Positions 9,229 to 18,732 are shown, counted from the first letter of the stretch. The stretch is DNA of 64,000 nt from Phaeodactylibacter xiamenensis (GCF_000759025.1 NZ_JPOS01000037.1:27166-91165); one strand, 5' to 3'. Made by a program: numbers and translations. Notes: generated by a model from the sequence alone, not told the origin.

Positions 9229-12129
9229 TTGAAACAGATCAATAAGATACTTTGGGTATTCCTGAGCATGGCGGTACTGGCAGCTTGTACCACCACCAAG
9301 AGCCGCAGCGATATGTCAGCGCTCAGCGAAGCCTACCACAATACAACGGCACATTATAATGGTTATTTCAATGCGGATGAGCTGATCATGCTCAGCCGGG
9401 CGCTGCTGGAACAGTCGCATACGGATAACTATACCAAGCTGCTGCCCATTTACAAACACCTGGCTGTGGAAGATGCCACCGTGGTCGCACAAGACCTCGA
9501 TATCGCCATGGAAAAAGTGACGGTGGTGGTCAATCTGCACCCCTACAGCAAGTGGGTGGATGACTCTTACCTGGTCTTCGGCAAAGCCCAGTACTACAAG
9601 CGCGACTACGAAGCCGCAGAGGCGACTTTCCGCTTCTTTTCTAATGAATTTAGCCCGGAAGAAATGCGCAAAAAGGAGAAAAAAGCCGACGCCGCTAAAA
9701 AAGCCAGCAAGAAGAAAAAGAAAAAGAAGAAGCGCAAAAAGTCCCGCAGCAAGAAAAACAAGATGAGCAAGAAGAAGGCGCGGGCATTGAAAAAGTACAA
9801 TAAGGCTGTCCGCAAAGCCCGTAAATCCGGCGGGCAGGCACCGGAAAAGCCGGCTATCCTGCAAAGTGGCAAAGACCAGGAAATGGCAGATGCCAAAGAG
9901 GAAAAGCGAAAGGAAAATGAAGCCGCCCTGGAGGAAGAAAATGCAGCGAACGATGATCCGAAGAAAAATCCGCTGAAGCATCAGCTGGCTTATCAGGAAG
10001 GCATGTTGTATTATGCCAAAACCCTTATTGAACGCGACAAGTTTGACGGCGCAGAACGGGTGATTCGGGAGCTGGAACAGGACCCGGGGACCTTCGCGGA
10101 GACCAAAGCCGAGTTGGCTGTTATCAAAGCGCACCTCTATATCTCGGAGGAGGCTTACGTAGATGCCCTGCCTGCTCTGGAGAACGCCATAGAAATGACG
10201 GACGATAAAGCGCTCAAAGCCCGCTACGCCTTCATCATGGCACAAATCTATCAGAAACTGGGCAACAGCCGCGGCGCTTATGCCGGGTTCGAGCAGGCCC
10301 TGAATTATCGGCCGGACTATGTGATGGCGTTCAACTGCAAACTGAATATGGCGCAGAACGCCTGGGCAAGCGGCACCGGAAGCGCACGGGAAGCACGCGC
10401 CAGCCTCGAAAAGCTGCTCAGAGAAGAGAAAAATGCCGAGTTTAAAGATCAAATTTACTTTGCGCTGGCAATGATTGCGTTCAAGGAAGGCGATCAGGCG
10501 GAAGGGGTGCGCAACTTGCAGCTGTCCCTGCAGCATGATTCGGGCAATCAGGGGCAGAAAGCCGAAGCCTACGTGACACTGGCCGACTTCTACTATGAGG
10601 GAGAGTCCTATGTGAAAGCCAAAAATTACTACGACAGCACTCTCATGGTAATGACGGAACAGGACGAGCGCTACAAGCGGGTCAAAGGCATGGCCAGCAG
10701 CCTCACAGATATCGCCAAAAACCTGGAAATCATCGCCCTGCAGGACAGCCTCCTGACCATCAGTCAGATGACGCCGGCCGAGCAGGAAGCCCTGGCACTG
10801 GAAATTAAGAAAAAACAAGACGAGGCCCGCCGTAAGCAATTGATCGCACAAGCCAATCAACAAGCCAATCAGCGTTTTGGCAACCTCAATAACCGGGTGA
10901 ATGCGTCTGCAAGCCTGGGCAGCGAAGAGAGTTCCTTTTTTGCCTACGACGACCGCAGGCAGAAGCGGGGTATCCGGGATTTTCAACGGGTTTGGGGCAC
11001 CCGCCCGCTGGAGGACAACTGGCGGCGCTCAGCAGCAAGCTCCAACGACATTATCGAGGAAATCGGCTCCGATGACGGTAGCGATATACTGACGGACGAG
11101 GAGATCGAAAAACTCCTGGGCGCAGTCCCTAAAACCGAAGGCGATATCGCAGCGGCTGAAATTCAGCTGCAGGAAGCCATGTCCAAACTGGGCGCCCTGT
11201 ACCGGGAACGCCTCGAAAACTACGATCAGGCCGTGGCCGTACTGGAGGGGCTCAACGAGCGCTTCCCTGGCAATACCTACGAGCTGGATTCCTGGTATCA
11301 GCTCTATCTGGCGTACACGGATATGGGCAACAACGAGAAAGCAAGGTATTATGCCGATAAGATTTTGGAGAAATACCCGAATACCGCCTATGCGCTAATC
11401 ATTAAAAATCCAAACTACGCTGAGGAGCTCGTGAAGGAAGAACGGGAGCTCAACCGCTACTACGATGAGACCTATGCCGCCTTTACTTCCGGTAACTATC
11501 GCCTGGCATTTGACCGCAGTCAGCAGGCTAAGGATAAATTTGGGGCAGCTAATCCGTTTCAGCCCAAGTTTGCCCTGCTTTCAGCCATGAGCACCGGCAA
11601 TATGGAAGGTAAGGAAGCCTACGTGGAAGCGCTGCGCAAAGTCGTGGCCCGCTACCCTGACACGGAAGAGCAACTGCGTGCCCGTGAAATCTTGCGCCTC
11701 CTGGGCGAGACGACTACGAGCCTGCCTGCCGGCGCAAAAGAGGAAATCGAAGCCTTTACACAGGAAGACGACAAGCTGCACTACACCATTATCGCCTTCA
11801 AAGATAAAGAAGTGAGCCTGACAGATGCTAAAGTGAAGGTATCAGACTACAATGAGAAGTATCATAAGCTCGACCGTATCCGGATATCCAATATTTATCT
11901 GGGCACAACAGCCGATGACCGTATTCCCATCCTCGTGTTGCGCCGCTTTAAGGATAAGCAGGATGCGATGAAGTACTATAATGGCGTACAGCGCAATAAG
12001 AGTGAATTTGTTGATGGAGGGGTGGAGTTTGAGCTCTTCCCCGTCACACAGAACAACTACCGCGAAATCCTCAAGCAGCGTAAGATCGACGGGTACCGGT
12101 TGTTTTTCCAGCAGTATTACCTCAACTAG
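9229..12129 (+). CDS. porW: PorW/SprE-like lipoprotein of the type IX secretion/gliding machinery (TPR protein)
   Basis: About 966 residues. No ATG fits. A TTG at 9229 yields MKQINKILWVFLSMAVLAAC, a textbook lipoprotein signal, and a TTG at 9190 is also in frame; I prefer 9229. Just after the lipid Cys comes NTTAHYNGYFNADELI, the hallmark start of the SprE/PorW family. A striking Lys/Arg-rich stretch (about residues 140-205) precedes many TPR-like helical hairpins. PorW links outer-membrane and periplasmic parts of T9SS and is needed for secretion and gliding (known in Porphyromonas and Flavobacterium). A consensus promoter and a strong terminator flank it, so it is a single-gene unit. Its presence agrees with the T9SS-sorted protein at 31.6-35.6 kb. 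Confidence 0.85.
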   Translation: MKQINKILWVFLSMAVLAACTTTKSRSDMSALSEAYHNTTAHYNGYFNADELIMLSRALLEQSHTDNYTKLLPIYKHLAVEDATVVAQDLDIAMEKVTVVVNLHPYSKWVDDSYLVFGKAQYYKRDYEAAEATFRFFSNEFSPEEMRKKEKKADAAKKASKKKKKKKKRKKSRSKKNKMSKKKARALKKYNKAVRKARKSGGQAPEKPAILQSGKDQEMADAKEEKRKENEAALEEENAANDDPKKNPLKHQLAYQEGMLYYAKTLIERDKFDGAERVIRELEQDPGTFAETKAELAVIKAHLYISEEAYVDALPALENAIEMTDDKALKARYAFIMAQIYQKLGNSRGAYAGFEQALNYRPDYVMAFNCKLNMAQNAWASGTGSAREARASLEKLLREEKNAEFKDQIYFALAMIAFKEGDQAEGVRNLQLSLQHDSGNQGQKAEAYVTLADFYYEGESYVKAKNYYDSTLMVMTEQDERYKRVKGMASSLTDIAKNLEIIALQDSLLTISQMTPAEQEALALEIKKKQDEARRKQLIAQANQQANQRFGNLNNRVNASASLGSEESSFFAYDDRRQKRGIRDFQRVWGTRPLEDNWRRSAASSNDIIEEIGSDDGSDILTDEEIEKLLGAVPKTEGDIAAAEIQLQEAMSKLGALYRERLENYDQAVAVLEGLNERFPGNTYELDSWYQLYLAYTDMGNNEKARYYADKILEKYPNTAYALIIKNPNYAEELVKEERELNRYYDETYAAFTSGNYRLAFDRSQQAKDKFGAANPFQPKFALLSAMSTGNMEGKEAYVEALRKVVARYPDTEEQLRAREILRLLGETTTSLPAGAKEEIEAFTQEDDKLHYTIIAFKDKEVSLTDAKVKVSDYNEKYHKLDRIRISNIYLGTTADDRIPILVLRRFKDKQDAMKYYNGVQRNKSEFVDGGVEFELFPVTQNNYREILKQRKIDGYRLFFQQYYLN

Positions 12130-12158
12130 CGCGTCAGCCCGATTCCGATACCCGGATC

Positions 12159-12199
12159 ATCCCGGCTTCTGTATATTGATCAGGAGCCGGGATTTTTTT
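12159..12199 (+). terminator. Intrinsic terminator after the porW-like gene
   Basis: ATCCCGGCT at 12159 onward pairs with AGCCGGGAT ending at 12192, and seven T follow. It lies 29 bases past the stop codon. Confidence 0.85.
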
Positions 12200-12222
12200 G
12201 AAGAATCCCGGGAAGAAAGTTT

Positions 12223-12235
12223 TTGTTTCAAACAA
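12223..12235 (+). promoter_or_regulatory. Short palindrome upstream of the dnaE-like gene (possible operator)
   Basis: TTGTTT-C-AAACAA is a perfect 6+1+6 palindrome, 41 bases before the polymerase start. Error-prone DnaE-type polymerases are often damage-inducible, so a repressor site is possible, but I do not recognise the motif as a known LexA box for this phylum. Confidence 0.3.
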
Positions 12236-12275
12236 TAACTTTAAATTAGCGAGCCGAATACTATGAGAAAAACGT

Positions 12276-15263
12276 ATGCTGCTCAACGCCCATACCTACT
12301 ACAGCCTCCGGTATGGCACCCTGCCACCGCCCGCCCTGACTGAACGCGCTGCACAGTTGGGCTACACGGCTATGGCACTCACGGACATCAACAATACCAG
12401 CTGCTCATATGAGTTTGTCCGCTGCTGCGAAAAAGCCGGCATTAAACCTGTTTTGGGGCTGGAGTTCCGTAAAGAAGGGCGCTGCCTGTACATCGGTCTG
12501 GCCCGCAACCGGGAGGGGCTTCGTGAGCTCAATCAGTTCCTGAGTGAAGCCTCAATTGAGGGTCGGCCGCTGCCCGAAGTGGCTCCGCCCATGCAGCATG
12601 CTTACATCATCTATCCCCGCCTTGTCAAGCCCATTCAGGTGTTCCGGGAGGAAGAGTTCCTGGGGGTCCGCCCGGAGCACGTAGCCCGGCTTTTTGGGCA
12701 CGAACTGCTGCAGTATAAAAACAAATTGGTGGCACTCAGCCCGGTCTTTTTTGCAGACAACGAAGGGTTTGAGCTCCACCGCCTGCTGCGGGCGATCGAT
12801 GAGAATACCCTGCTGAGCAAGCTGACGCCCAGGCAAACGGTCAAGGCTTCTGAGCGCCTGATGCCGCCCGAGCAGCTCCGTGCCTTCTATAAAACACAGC
12901 CCTACCTGATTGAGAACGCCGAACGCCTGCTCCAATCCTGCGAAGCAAACCTGCGCCCCGGGCTACACCTCAACCGCCAAACCTTTACCGGGAGCAAAGC
13001 AGGTGATTTTAAACTACTCGAGAAGCTGGCCCTGAATGGGTGCGAACGCCGCTACGCCCACCTGGGTACGGACACTCCGGCCTACCGCAGTACGCTGGAG
13101 CGGGTCAGGCGGGAGCTAAAAGTGATTGAGCAGCAGGACTTTTGTGCTTACTTTCTCATCACCTGGGATATTGTGCGTTACGCTGCTTCAGCCGGGTATC
13201 ACCACGTGGGGCGGGGGAGCGGGGCGAACTCCATTGTAGCCTACTGTCTGCGGATTACCGACGTAGACCCCATGGAGCTGGGGCTATACTTTGAGCGCTT
13301 TATCAACCCGCACCGCACCTCGCCCCCGGATTTCGATATCGACTTTTCCTGGGATGAACGGGATGATGTGACGGACTACATTTTTAAGCGCTACGGACGG
13401 GACTACACGGCTCTGCTGGCCACCTACTCTACGTTCAAAGGGCGCTCTATTGTCCGCGAACTAGGCAAAGTATATGGCTTGCCAAAGGCAGAGATCGACA
13501 AAATCGTAGCTGCGCCCTTCGAACCAGAGGAGCATCATGAGCTGGCAGGCAAAATCGTCCACTACGGCCGTAAGCTGGAAGGCTTCCCCAACCACCTGTC
13601 GATTCACGCCGGGGGCATTGTGATTTCGGAAGAGCCGATTTATTATCAGACCGCACTGCAATTGATGCCAAAAGGCTTTCCAATCACCCATTTTGATATG
13701 TACCACGGCGAAGACCTGGGCTTCCATAAGTTTGATGTGCTCAGTCAGCGGGGGCTCGGGCATATCAAGGATGCGGTAGACCTGATTAAGCAAAACCGGG
13801 AGCAGGCAGTGGACATTCACGACATCCCCCGCCTCAAGTCAGATGAGCGGGTGAAGGCGCAGCTACGTTCCGGGGACTGCATGGGCTGTTTTTACATTGA
13901 ATCGCCGGCCATGCGGGGCTTGCTTAAGAAGCTGCAGTGCGACAACTACGTGCACCTGGTGGCTGCCAGCTCCATCATCCGGCCGGGCGTGGCCAAGTCG
14001 GGCATGATGAAGGAGTACATCCGCCGCTTTCACAACCCCAATGGTTTTGAATACCTGCACCCGGTGTTTGAAGAACAACTGGGTGAAACCTTCGGCGTGA
14101 TGGTCTACCAGGAGGATGTCATGAAAATCGTGCACCACTTTGCCGGGCTGGGGCTGGACGAAAGCGATGTGCTGCGCCGTATTATGAGTGGCAAGAAGTC
14201 TAAAGGCGACACCTTTGAGCGCCTGCAGCGAAAGTACTTCGGGAATTGCCGGGCAAGGGGGCACCCGGAAGACCTGGCCAAAGAAGTGTGGCGGCAGGTG
14301 GAAAGTTTTTCCGGGTATTCTTTCTGCAAAGCTCACTCTGCCAGTTTTGCGGTCGAGAGTTTTCAAAGCCTGTACCTTAAAGCCTACTTTCCGCTGGAAT
14401 TCATCGTGGCGGTGATCAATAATTTCGGAGGCTTCTACCGCTCGGAGTACTACTTTCACGAAGCGCGGCGCTGTGGCGGGCGGGTGCATGCCCCCTGCGT
14501 CAACCACAGTCAGTACCTGACTACGCTGGACGGGGAGGACATCTACATCGGTTTCGTGCACCTCCACCAAATGGAGCAGCAGGTGGCCCACCGCATCGTA
14601 CATCAGCGGGCGCAGGGCGGTGCCTTCCGCGGATTGTCTGACTTTCTAAATCGCGTCGAAATTGGCAAAGAGCAGGTCGATTTGCTCATCCGCATCGGTG
14701 CCTTTCGTTTTACCGGGCAAACCAAACAGGAGCTGATGTGGGAACGGGTAGCACTGTTTCAGCCACCGGGGCAGGAGCGCCATACCATGAGCCTTTTCCC
14801 GCAGGAATACGAAGAGGCGGAAACCACCGCCCGTCAGTTTCTGTCTGGAGGCAAAGCAGGTGCCCCTGAGCCTTATGCCGATGCAATAGACGAGTTGGAG
14901 CTCCTTGGTTTCCCCCTATGCCCGCCCTTCGACTTGCTGGACAGGCAGTTTTTCACAGATACCATTTCCCAGTCGGCTCGCCTGGGGGAGCTGGAAGGGC
15001 GGATCGTCCGGGTACTGGGGTACTACGTTTGCAAAAAAGACGTGCGCACCAGCAAGGGCAAACTGATGGCTTTCGGATGCTGGATTGGGCAGGACGGGCA
15101 CTTCTTTGATACCGTCCACTTTCCACCCACCCTCAAACGATCGCCCTTTCGGGGCAAAGGCGTCTACAAAATCGAGGGCAGGGTAGTCCTTGAGTTTGGC
15201 TTTCCGAGTCTGGAGGTGGTCCGGATGTCCTTTCTGGGCTGGGGCAATGCTGTGGTGGAGTAA
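12276..15263 (+). CDS. dnaE: DNA polymerase III alpha subunit-like protein (DnaE family, short type)
   Basis: 995 residues, shorter than replicative DnaE (about 1,160 or more). Domains in order: PHP domain (about 1-250) starting NAHTYYSLRYGT; polymerase palm with HVGRGSGANSIVAYCLRITD (about 310) and the catalytic PDFDID segment (D354 and D356); thumb and fingers with VMVYQEDVMKI and FCKAHSASFAVESFQSLYLKAYFP; helix-hairpin region around 785-810; a C-terminal OB-like domain (about 890-985). The PHP metal-ligand motif (HxHSxYS in classical DnaE) is altered at its start. Bacteroidota commonly carry a second short DnaE besides the replicative one, comparable to DnaE2-type translesion polymerases (inference here). 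No imuB or lexA gene is adjacent. It converges with egtD, with only 4 bases between stop codons. Confidence 0.88.
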   Translation: MLLNAHTYYSLRYGTLPPPALTERAAQLGYTAMALTDINNTSCSYEFVRCCEKAGIKPVLGLEFRKEGRCLYIGLARNREGLRELNQFLSEASIEGRPLPEVAPPMQHAYIIYPRLVKPIQVFREEEFLGVRPEHVARLFGHELLQYKNKLVALSPVFFADNEGFELHRLLRAIDENTLLSKLTPRQTVKASERLMPPEQLRAFYKTQPYLIENAERLLQSCEANLRPGLHLNRQTFTGSKAGDFKLLEKLALNGCERRYAHLGTDTPAYRSTLERVRRELKVIEQQDFCAYFLITWDIVRYAASAGYHHVGRGSGANSIVAYCLRITDVDPMELGLYFERFINPHRTSPPDFDIDFSWDERDDVTDYIFKRYGRDYTALLATYSTFKGRSIVRELGKVYGLPKAEIDKIVAAPFEPEEHHELAGKIVHYGRKLEGFPNHLSIHAGGIVISEEPIYYQTALQLMPKGFPITHFDMYHGEDLGFHKFDVLSQRGLGHIKDAVDLIKQNREQAVDIHDIPRLKSDERVKAQLRSGDCMGCFYIESPAMRGLLKKLQCDNYVHLVAASSIIRPGVAKSGMMKEYIRRFHNPNGFEYLHPVFEEQLGETFGVMVYQEDVMKIVHHFAGLGLDESDVLRRIMSGKKSKGDTFERLQRKYFGNCRARGHPEDLAKEVWRQVESFSGYSFCKAHSASFAVESFQSLYLKAYFPLEFIVAVINNFGGFYRSEYYFHEARRCGGRVHAPCVNHSQYLTTLDGEDIYIGFVHLHQMEQQVAHRIVHQRAQGGAFRGLSDFLNRVEIGKEQVDLLIRIGAFRFTGQTKQELMWERVALFQPPGQERHTMSLFPQEYEEAETTARQFLSGGKAGAPEPYADAIDELELLGFPLCPPFDLLDRQFFTDTISQSARLGELEGRIVRVLGYYVCKKDVRTSKGKLMAFGCWIGQDGHFFDTVHFPPTLKRSPFRGKGVYKIEGRVVLEFGFPSLEVVRMSFLGWGNAVVE

Positions 15264-15267
15264 GAGT

Positions 15268-16248
15268 TTAAACCTTACACCAAAGGCTGTCTACAAAGTA
15301 GCCCTGATCATCAGTGAAGTGCTGTTCAACCTGAAACCCTGCTTCCCGGGCCAGGCTTTCAATTTCCGGCAGGCTGTACTTTTGGCTCAGCTCTACATTG
15401 ATGGCCTCCCAGGCATCAAAGTGGAAAGACCGGTTGAGGGCTTTGATGAAAACGTGCTGTGCCTTCTCACTCACCAAAAAGCTGCGCGTGGCTCCGGTTA
15501 CCGGGTCGTAAGACTCCCAGTGCCGGAAGTCCTGCACATTGAAATTGGCACCCAGTTCCCGGTTCATGCGCTCCAGAAGATTGAGGTTGAAGGCAGCGGT
15601 GATCCCAGCCGGGTCATTGTAAGCACAGAGAATGACGTCGGGGTCTTTCTTCAGGTCAAAGCCAATGAGCAGCTTGTCGCCGGGGTTGAGCTCATCTTGC
15701 AGGTGTCGCAGGAAAGCAGCGGCTCTTTTTTGCGGGTAGTTGCCGATATTGGCGCCCAGGAAGAGGACGACCTTGGGCGTGGCATCGGTCTCTTTTACTT
15801 CGTGCAGTACTTTGAAGTAGTCGCCGGGTAAGGAGTGGACTTTTAGCTCAGGTAGTTCCTCGCGGAGGCGCTGTTCGAGCTCCAGCAGTACATTTGGTGA
15901 AATATCCACCGGCTGGTACTCGAAGTCGACTGATTGTTCCATAAAGTAACGGAGCAGTACCCGGGTTTTGTACCCGTCGCCGGCCCCCAGCTCCAGCAGA
16001 TGGAAGTGTTCGAGCCCGATAGCGTTAAGGATTTGTGCTTTCTGCTGCTCGAAGATGTCCAGTTCGCAGTTCATCAGGTAGTATTCCGGCATATGCATGA
16101 TGCGCTGGAATAGCTGATCGCCCTGCTCATCGTAAAAATACATGGAGGGCAGCTGCTTGGGGGTTTTCGACAGCCCGTGAAGCACATCTCGGGCGAATGC
16201 AGAAAGTTCAGCCGTAGTGATTGCTGTGGAAGCAGTATTAGAAGACAT
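15268..16248 (-). CDS. egtD: L-histidine N-alpha-methyltransferase (ergothioneine biosynthesis)
   Basis: 326 residues. LELGAGDGYKTRVLLRYF (about 88-106) is the SAM-binding motif. The N-terminal PKQLPSMYFYDEQGDQLFQRI and YLMNCELDIFEQQ segments, and the C-terminal SEKAQHVFIKALNRSFHFDAWEA, are typical of EgtD. The enzyme trimethylates histidine to hercynine with three SAM. It lies 27 bases downstream of egtB on the same strand, so the two form a transcription unit making ergothioneine, a thiol antioxidant. No egtC or egtE is visible here; many non-mycobacterial pathways work without egtA and egtC (established). Confidence 0.94.
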   Translation of the reverse strand: MSSNTASTAITTAELSAFARDVLHGLSKTPKQLPSMYFYDEQGDQLFQRIMHMPEYYLMNCELDIFEQQKAQILNAIGLEHFHLLELGAGDGYKTRVLLRYFMEQSVDFEYQPVDISPNVLLELEQRLREELPELKVHSLPGDYFKVLHEVKETDATPKVVLFLGANIGNYPQKRAAAFLRHLQDELNPGDKLLIGFDLKKDPDVILCAYNDPAGITAAFNLNLLERMNRELGANFNVQDFRHWESYDPVTGATRSFLVSEKAQHVFIKALNRSFHFDAWEAINVELSQKYSLPEIESLAREAGFQVEQHFTDDQGYFVDSLWCKV

Positions 16249-16275
16249 AGGTCTGGTTTTTTTGAGGTTTTGGTG

Positions 16276-17553
16276 TTATTTAGCCAGGCGCAGCCCGGTG
16301 AATTGCCAGCGTTCCTGCGGATAGAAGAAATTGCGGTAGCTCATCCGGATGTGCGAGCGCGGGGTAACGCAGGAGCCGCCCCGGAGCACCATCTGATTGA
16401 CCATAAACTTACCGTTGTACTCGCCCAGTGCGCCTTTGAAGCGTGGGTAGTTGGGGTAGGGGAGGTAGGCACTGCTGGTCCACTCCCAGGTATTGCCCAG
16501 CATCTGAAAATCCTGGCTATTGACCGGGGCAGTAGGGTGGAAACGCTCTGATTCCACAAAGTTTGCTCCTTCCGGAATGCCCTGGCAAAGCAGGCGGCAG
16601 GCGGCTTCCCACTCTTGCTCTGTAGGCAGGCGCACGCCCTTCCAGTTGGCAAAGGCGTCCGCCTCGTAGTAGTTGATATGGGTGACGGGGGCATTGGGGT
16701 CCACCGGTTGCAGCCCCTGCATGGTATAGTGCCACCAATTGCCCGCTTGTTCGTACCAGTAGAGGGGGGCTTTGACCTCCTGTTCCTGTACCCAGCTCCA
16801 GCCATCGTCCAGCCAGTACCCGAATTGCTCGTATCCGCCATCGGCCATGAAAGCCATGTACTCTCCGTTGGTAATCAGCCGGTTAGCGATGGCGAAGTCG
16901 TGCAGGTAGGTTTTGTGCGCGCCCTGCTCATTGTCCCAGGAGAACCCTTCTCCCTGATGCCCGATGGTGTAGATGCCTTCCTTTACCTGAGTGAAAGACA
17001 GTGGCGCAGGCTCAGGAGAGGTTACGGCTGTATAGTCTGTCTGATAAGGCTCATGCATCGGGTTGTGCCCCAGGATGTATTTGATGTCCGTGACGAGCAA
17101 TTCCTGGTGCTGTTGTTCGTGTTGCAACCCCACCTCCAGCAGCAGGGCCAGGTCTTCGGGCAGGCCATCTTGTGCATATTGTTCGAGAAAGCGGGACATA
17201 TGCTCGTCCACATATTCGCGGTAAGCCTTGATGGTCTCCAAAGAGGGGCGGGTCAGATTACCGCGCTTATCGCGCAAAATCCGTGGGCCCTGGCTTTGGT
17301 AATAGCTGTTAAAGCAATAGTTCAGCGCTTCATTGAACCGTTGGTAGCCCTCCATTTGCTCCGCCAGGATGAAGTTCTCAAAAAACCAGGTGGTATGGCC
17401 AAGGTGCCACTTGGGCGGGCTGACGAATGGTACAGGTTGCGCCACATAGTCCTCTGTCTGTAGAGGCGCACAGATATTAAAGCTTTGCCGGCGAATAGAC
17501 TGGTACCGGTCGAGGAGGGTGCCTGCTGAGGCAGGTGTCGCGTGCAAGGTCAT
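16276..17553 (-). CDS. egtB: Ergothioneine biosynthesis protein EgtB (iron-dependent hercynine sulfoxide synthase)
   Basis: 425 residues. The N-terminal DinB-like domain supplies the iron ligands: WHLGHTTWFFE (about 50-60) and LQHEQQHQE (HxxxHxE, about 138-146). The C-terminal half is a formylglycine-generating-enzyme/sulfatase-modifying fold with LPTEQEWEAACR, GNTWEWTSS, and the terminal RGGSCVTP...RMSYRNFFYP...GLRLAK. The length is normal for the family. It joins a sulfur donor (cysteine or gamma-glutamylcysteine) to hercynine; which donor is used cannot be told by eye. First gene of the egtBD unit. A 16 bp palindrome lies 21 bases before the ATG. Confidence 0.94.
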   Translation of the reverse strand: MTLHATPASAGTLLDRYQSIRRQSFNICAPLQTEDYVAQPVPFVSPPKWHLGHTTWFFENFILAEQMEGYQRFNEALNYCFNSYYQSQGPRILRDKRGNLTRPSLETIKAYREYVDEHMSRFLEQYAQDGLPEDLALLLEVGLQHEQQHQELLVTDIKYILGHNPMHEPYQTDYTAVTSPEPAPLSFTQVKEGIYTIGHQGEGFSWDNEQGAHKTYLHDFAIANRLITNGEYMAFMADGGYEQFGYWLDDGWSWVQEQEVKAPLYWYEQAGNWWHYTMQGLQPVDPNAPVTHINYYEADAFANWKGVRLPTEQEWEAACRLLCQGIPEGANFVESERFHPTAPVNSQDFQMLGNTWEWTSSAYLPYPNYPRFKGALGEYNGKFMVNQMVLRGGSCVTPRSHIRMSYRNFFYPQERWQFTGLRLAK

Positions 17554-17573
17554 AAAATTTGTTGAGTTGGGTA

Positions 17574-17589
17574 CGCATTTGTAAATGCG
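17574..17589 (-). promoter_or_regulatory. Palindrome in the egtB leader (possible operator)
   Basis: CGCATTTGTAAATGCG has perfect 7-base arms around GT and ends 21 bases upstream of the egtB start codon. It could be a repressor site or an RNA hairpin near the ribosome entry site. No T-run follows in the direction of transcription. Confidence 0.4.
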
Positions 17590-17744
17590 AAAAGCGGCGG
17601 TTTGTTTGCAGGTCCTGCCTGCGGATTGGTACGAAAACCGGGATAAATGGTAAATATCGCGGTGGAGGCCAGAAAAGAAAAAGGCCCACCACTCCGAAGA
17701 GGTGCGAACCTTCTTTCCGTCTCGGGGAAAAATTCAGCTGTAAT

Positions 17745-18635
17745 TTAAGCTTTTACAGCGGTTTCTTCAAGTATTTCGAGGGATGCTTCGATGCCCTCTT
17801 TCAAAAACTGATCTGTAAGTTCGTACTGCGCAGTGCCTTCCTTGAGCTTGGCAATGGCAGAAGCCTTCAGAATGGCTCCTTTCCAGTCCGTGTCGGTTTT
17901 CCATGCGCCACCCTCAGGAAGACTGGGCAGGCTATCATAACTGATGTTGTCTTTCTTTGCCCAGTGATTCACATAAAAATAGGGCTCGTCGCACAGATTA
18001 TCGGCTGGTGCAAAACCAATGCCTACTGTTTTTTCCGGGTTGCTGGTGTCATCGAACCTGACAGTAATCAGGCTGGCGGTATCAAAATGATGGGGCCAGG
18101 TAGCCACCTCGCTGGCATATTCGTACATCTTGGCAATTTCGCGGAGTACCAGGCTGGCGTTATGCCGGTACTTGGCAAGTTCTCTGTGGTCTTCGGGCGA
18201 TATCATCAGGAATGGAGCCCCTTTGTCAAGGTCATGTTCTGGCAATTGATAGTGGTCGATAGGCTGTACATCTTCCCCACTCAGTCCCATTGCTCGCGCC
18301 TGCGTGCGCACAAAGCTAAGGGCGGTGCTTTTGGTTTGCCCGGACAGCGGGAAAACGCCCATAGTGTTTTCATTTTCGTTGATCATGCGCAGCTCGAACT
18401 TGTCATAAACGAGCGCCAAACGGACACGCCGCTTCAGGTTGACTTCCTGTGAAGCCAGGGCTTTGATATCGGGCACCCAGTTCAGGCTGGATTGGGAGTC
18501 ATCAGAGGCTTTAGGGATCAGGCTGTTGCCAAAAGCTGCAACGCATTGTGATGCATGATGAAGCTGCTGCATCGCATTCACGAGGTTTTTTGGCGTCTCA
18601 TTCGTTAGTTTTTTCCAGTTGTTAATCAATGCCAT
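17745..18635 (-). CDS. Conserved protein of unknown function
   Basis: 296 residues from the ATG at 18633-18635 (MALINNWKKLTNETPKN). A start ten codons upstream is possible but lies in A/T-rich leader sequence. No signal peptide or membrane segment, so it is probably cytoplasmic. Notable segments: a helical N-terminus with many His/Gln, KRRVRLALVYDKFELRM (about 80-95), an ATWPHHFDTASLITV block (about 180-195), then GFAPADNLCDEPYFYVNHW and GGAWKTDTDWKGAIL. The clustered W, H, H, D residues look like a conserved functional site. I do not recognise the family with confidence. It is followed downstream by egtBD after about 190 bases and preceded by a macro-domain remnant. Confidence 0.75.
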   Translation of the reverse strand: MALINNWKKLTNETPKNLVNAMQQLHHASQCVAAFGNSLIPKASDDSQSSLNWVPDIKALASQEVNLKRRVRLALVYDKFELRMINENENTMGVFPLSGQTKSTALSFVRTQARAMGLSGEDVQPIDHYQLPEHDLDKGAPFLMISPEDHRELAKYRHNASLVLREIAKMYEYASEVATWPHHFDTASLITVRFDDTSNPEKTVGIGFAPADNLCDEPYFYVNHWAKKDNISYDSLPSLPEGGAWKTDTDWKGAILKASAIAKLKEGTAQYELTDQFLKEGIEASLEILEETAVKA

Positions 18636-18732
18636 ATAGTTTATTTTTTCTATTATTTTTAACACAGGGAAAGGGCTTTGGGTTTATTTTATGCACAAAA
18701 TGAATCGTAATGATCTGTTTTTTGGCGAATTG

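Noticed and set aside
9316..10986. 556-codon frame on the minus strand inside the porW-like gene
   Set aside because: Shadow of the real plus-strand gene; rich in Leu/Phe because of the antisense of Lys-rich codons.
15268..17553. Considered the egt genes as horizontally acquired island
   Set aside because: Composition looks like the surrounding genes and there is no mobile element adjacent; ergothioneine genes occur in many Bacteroidota.
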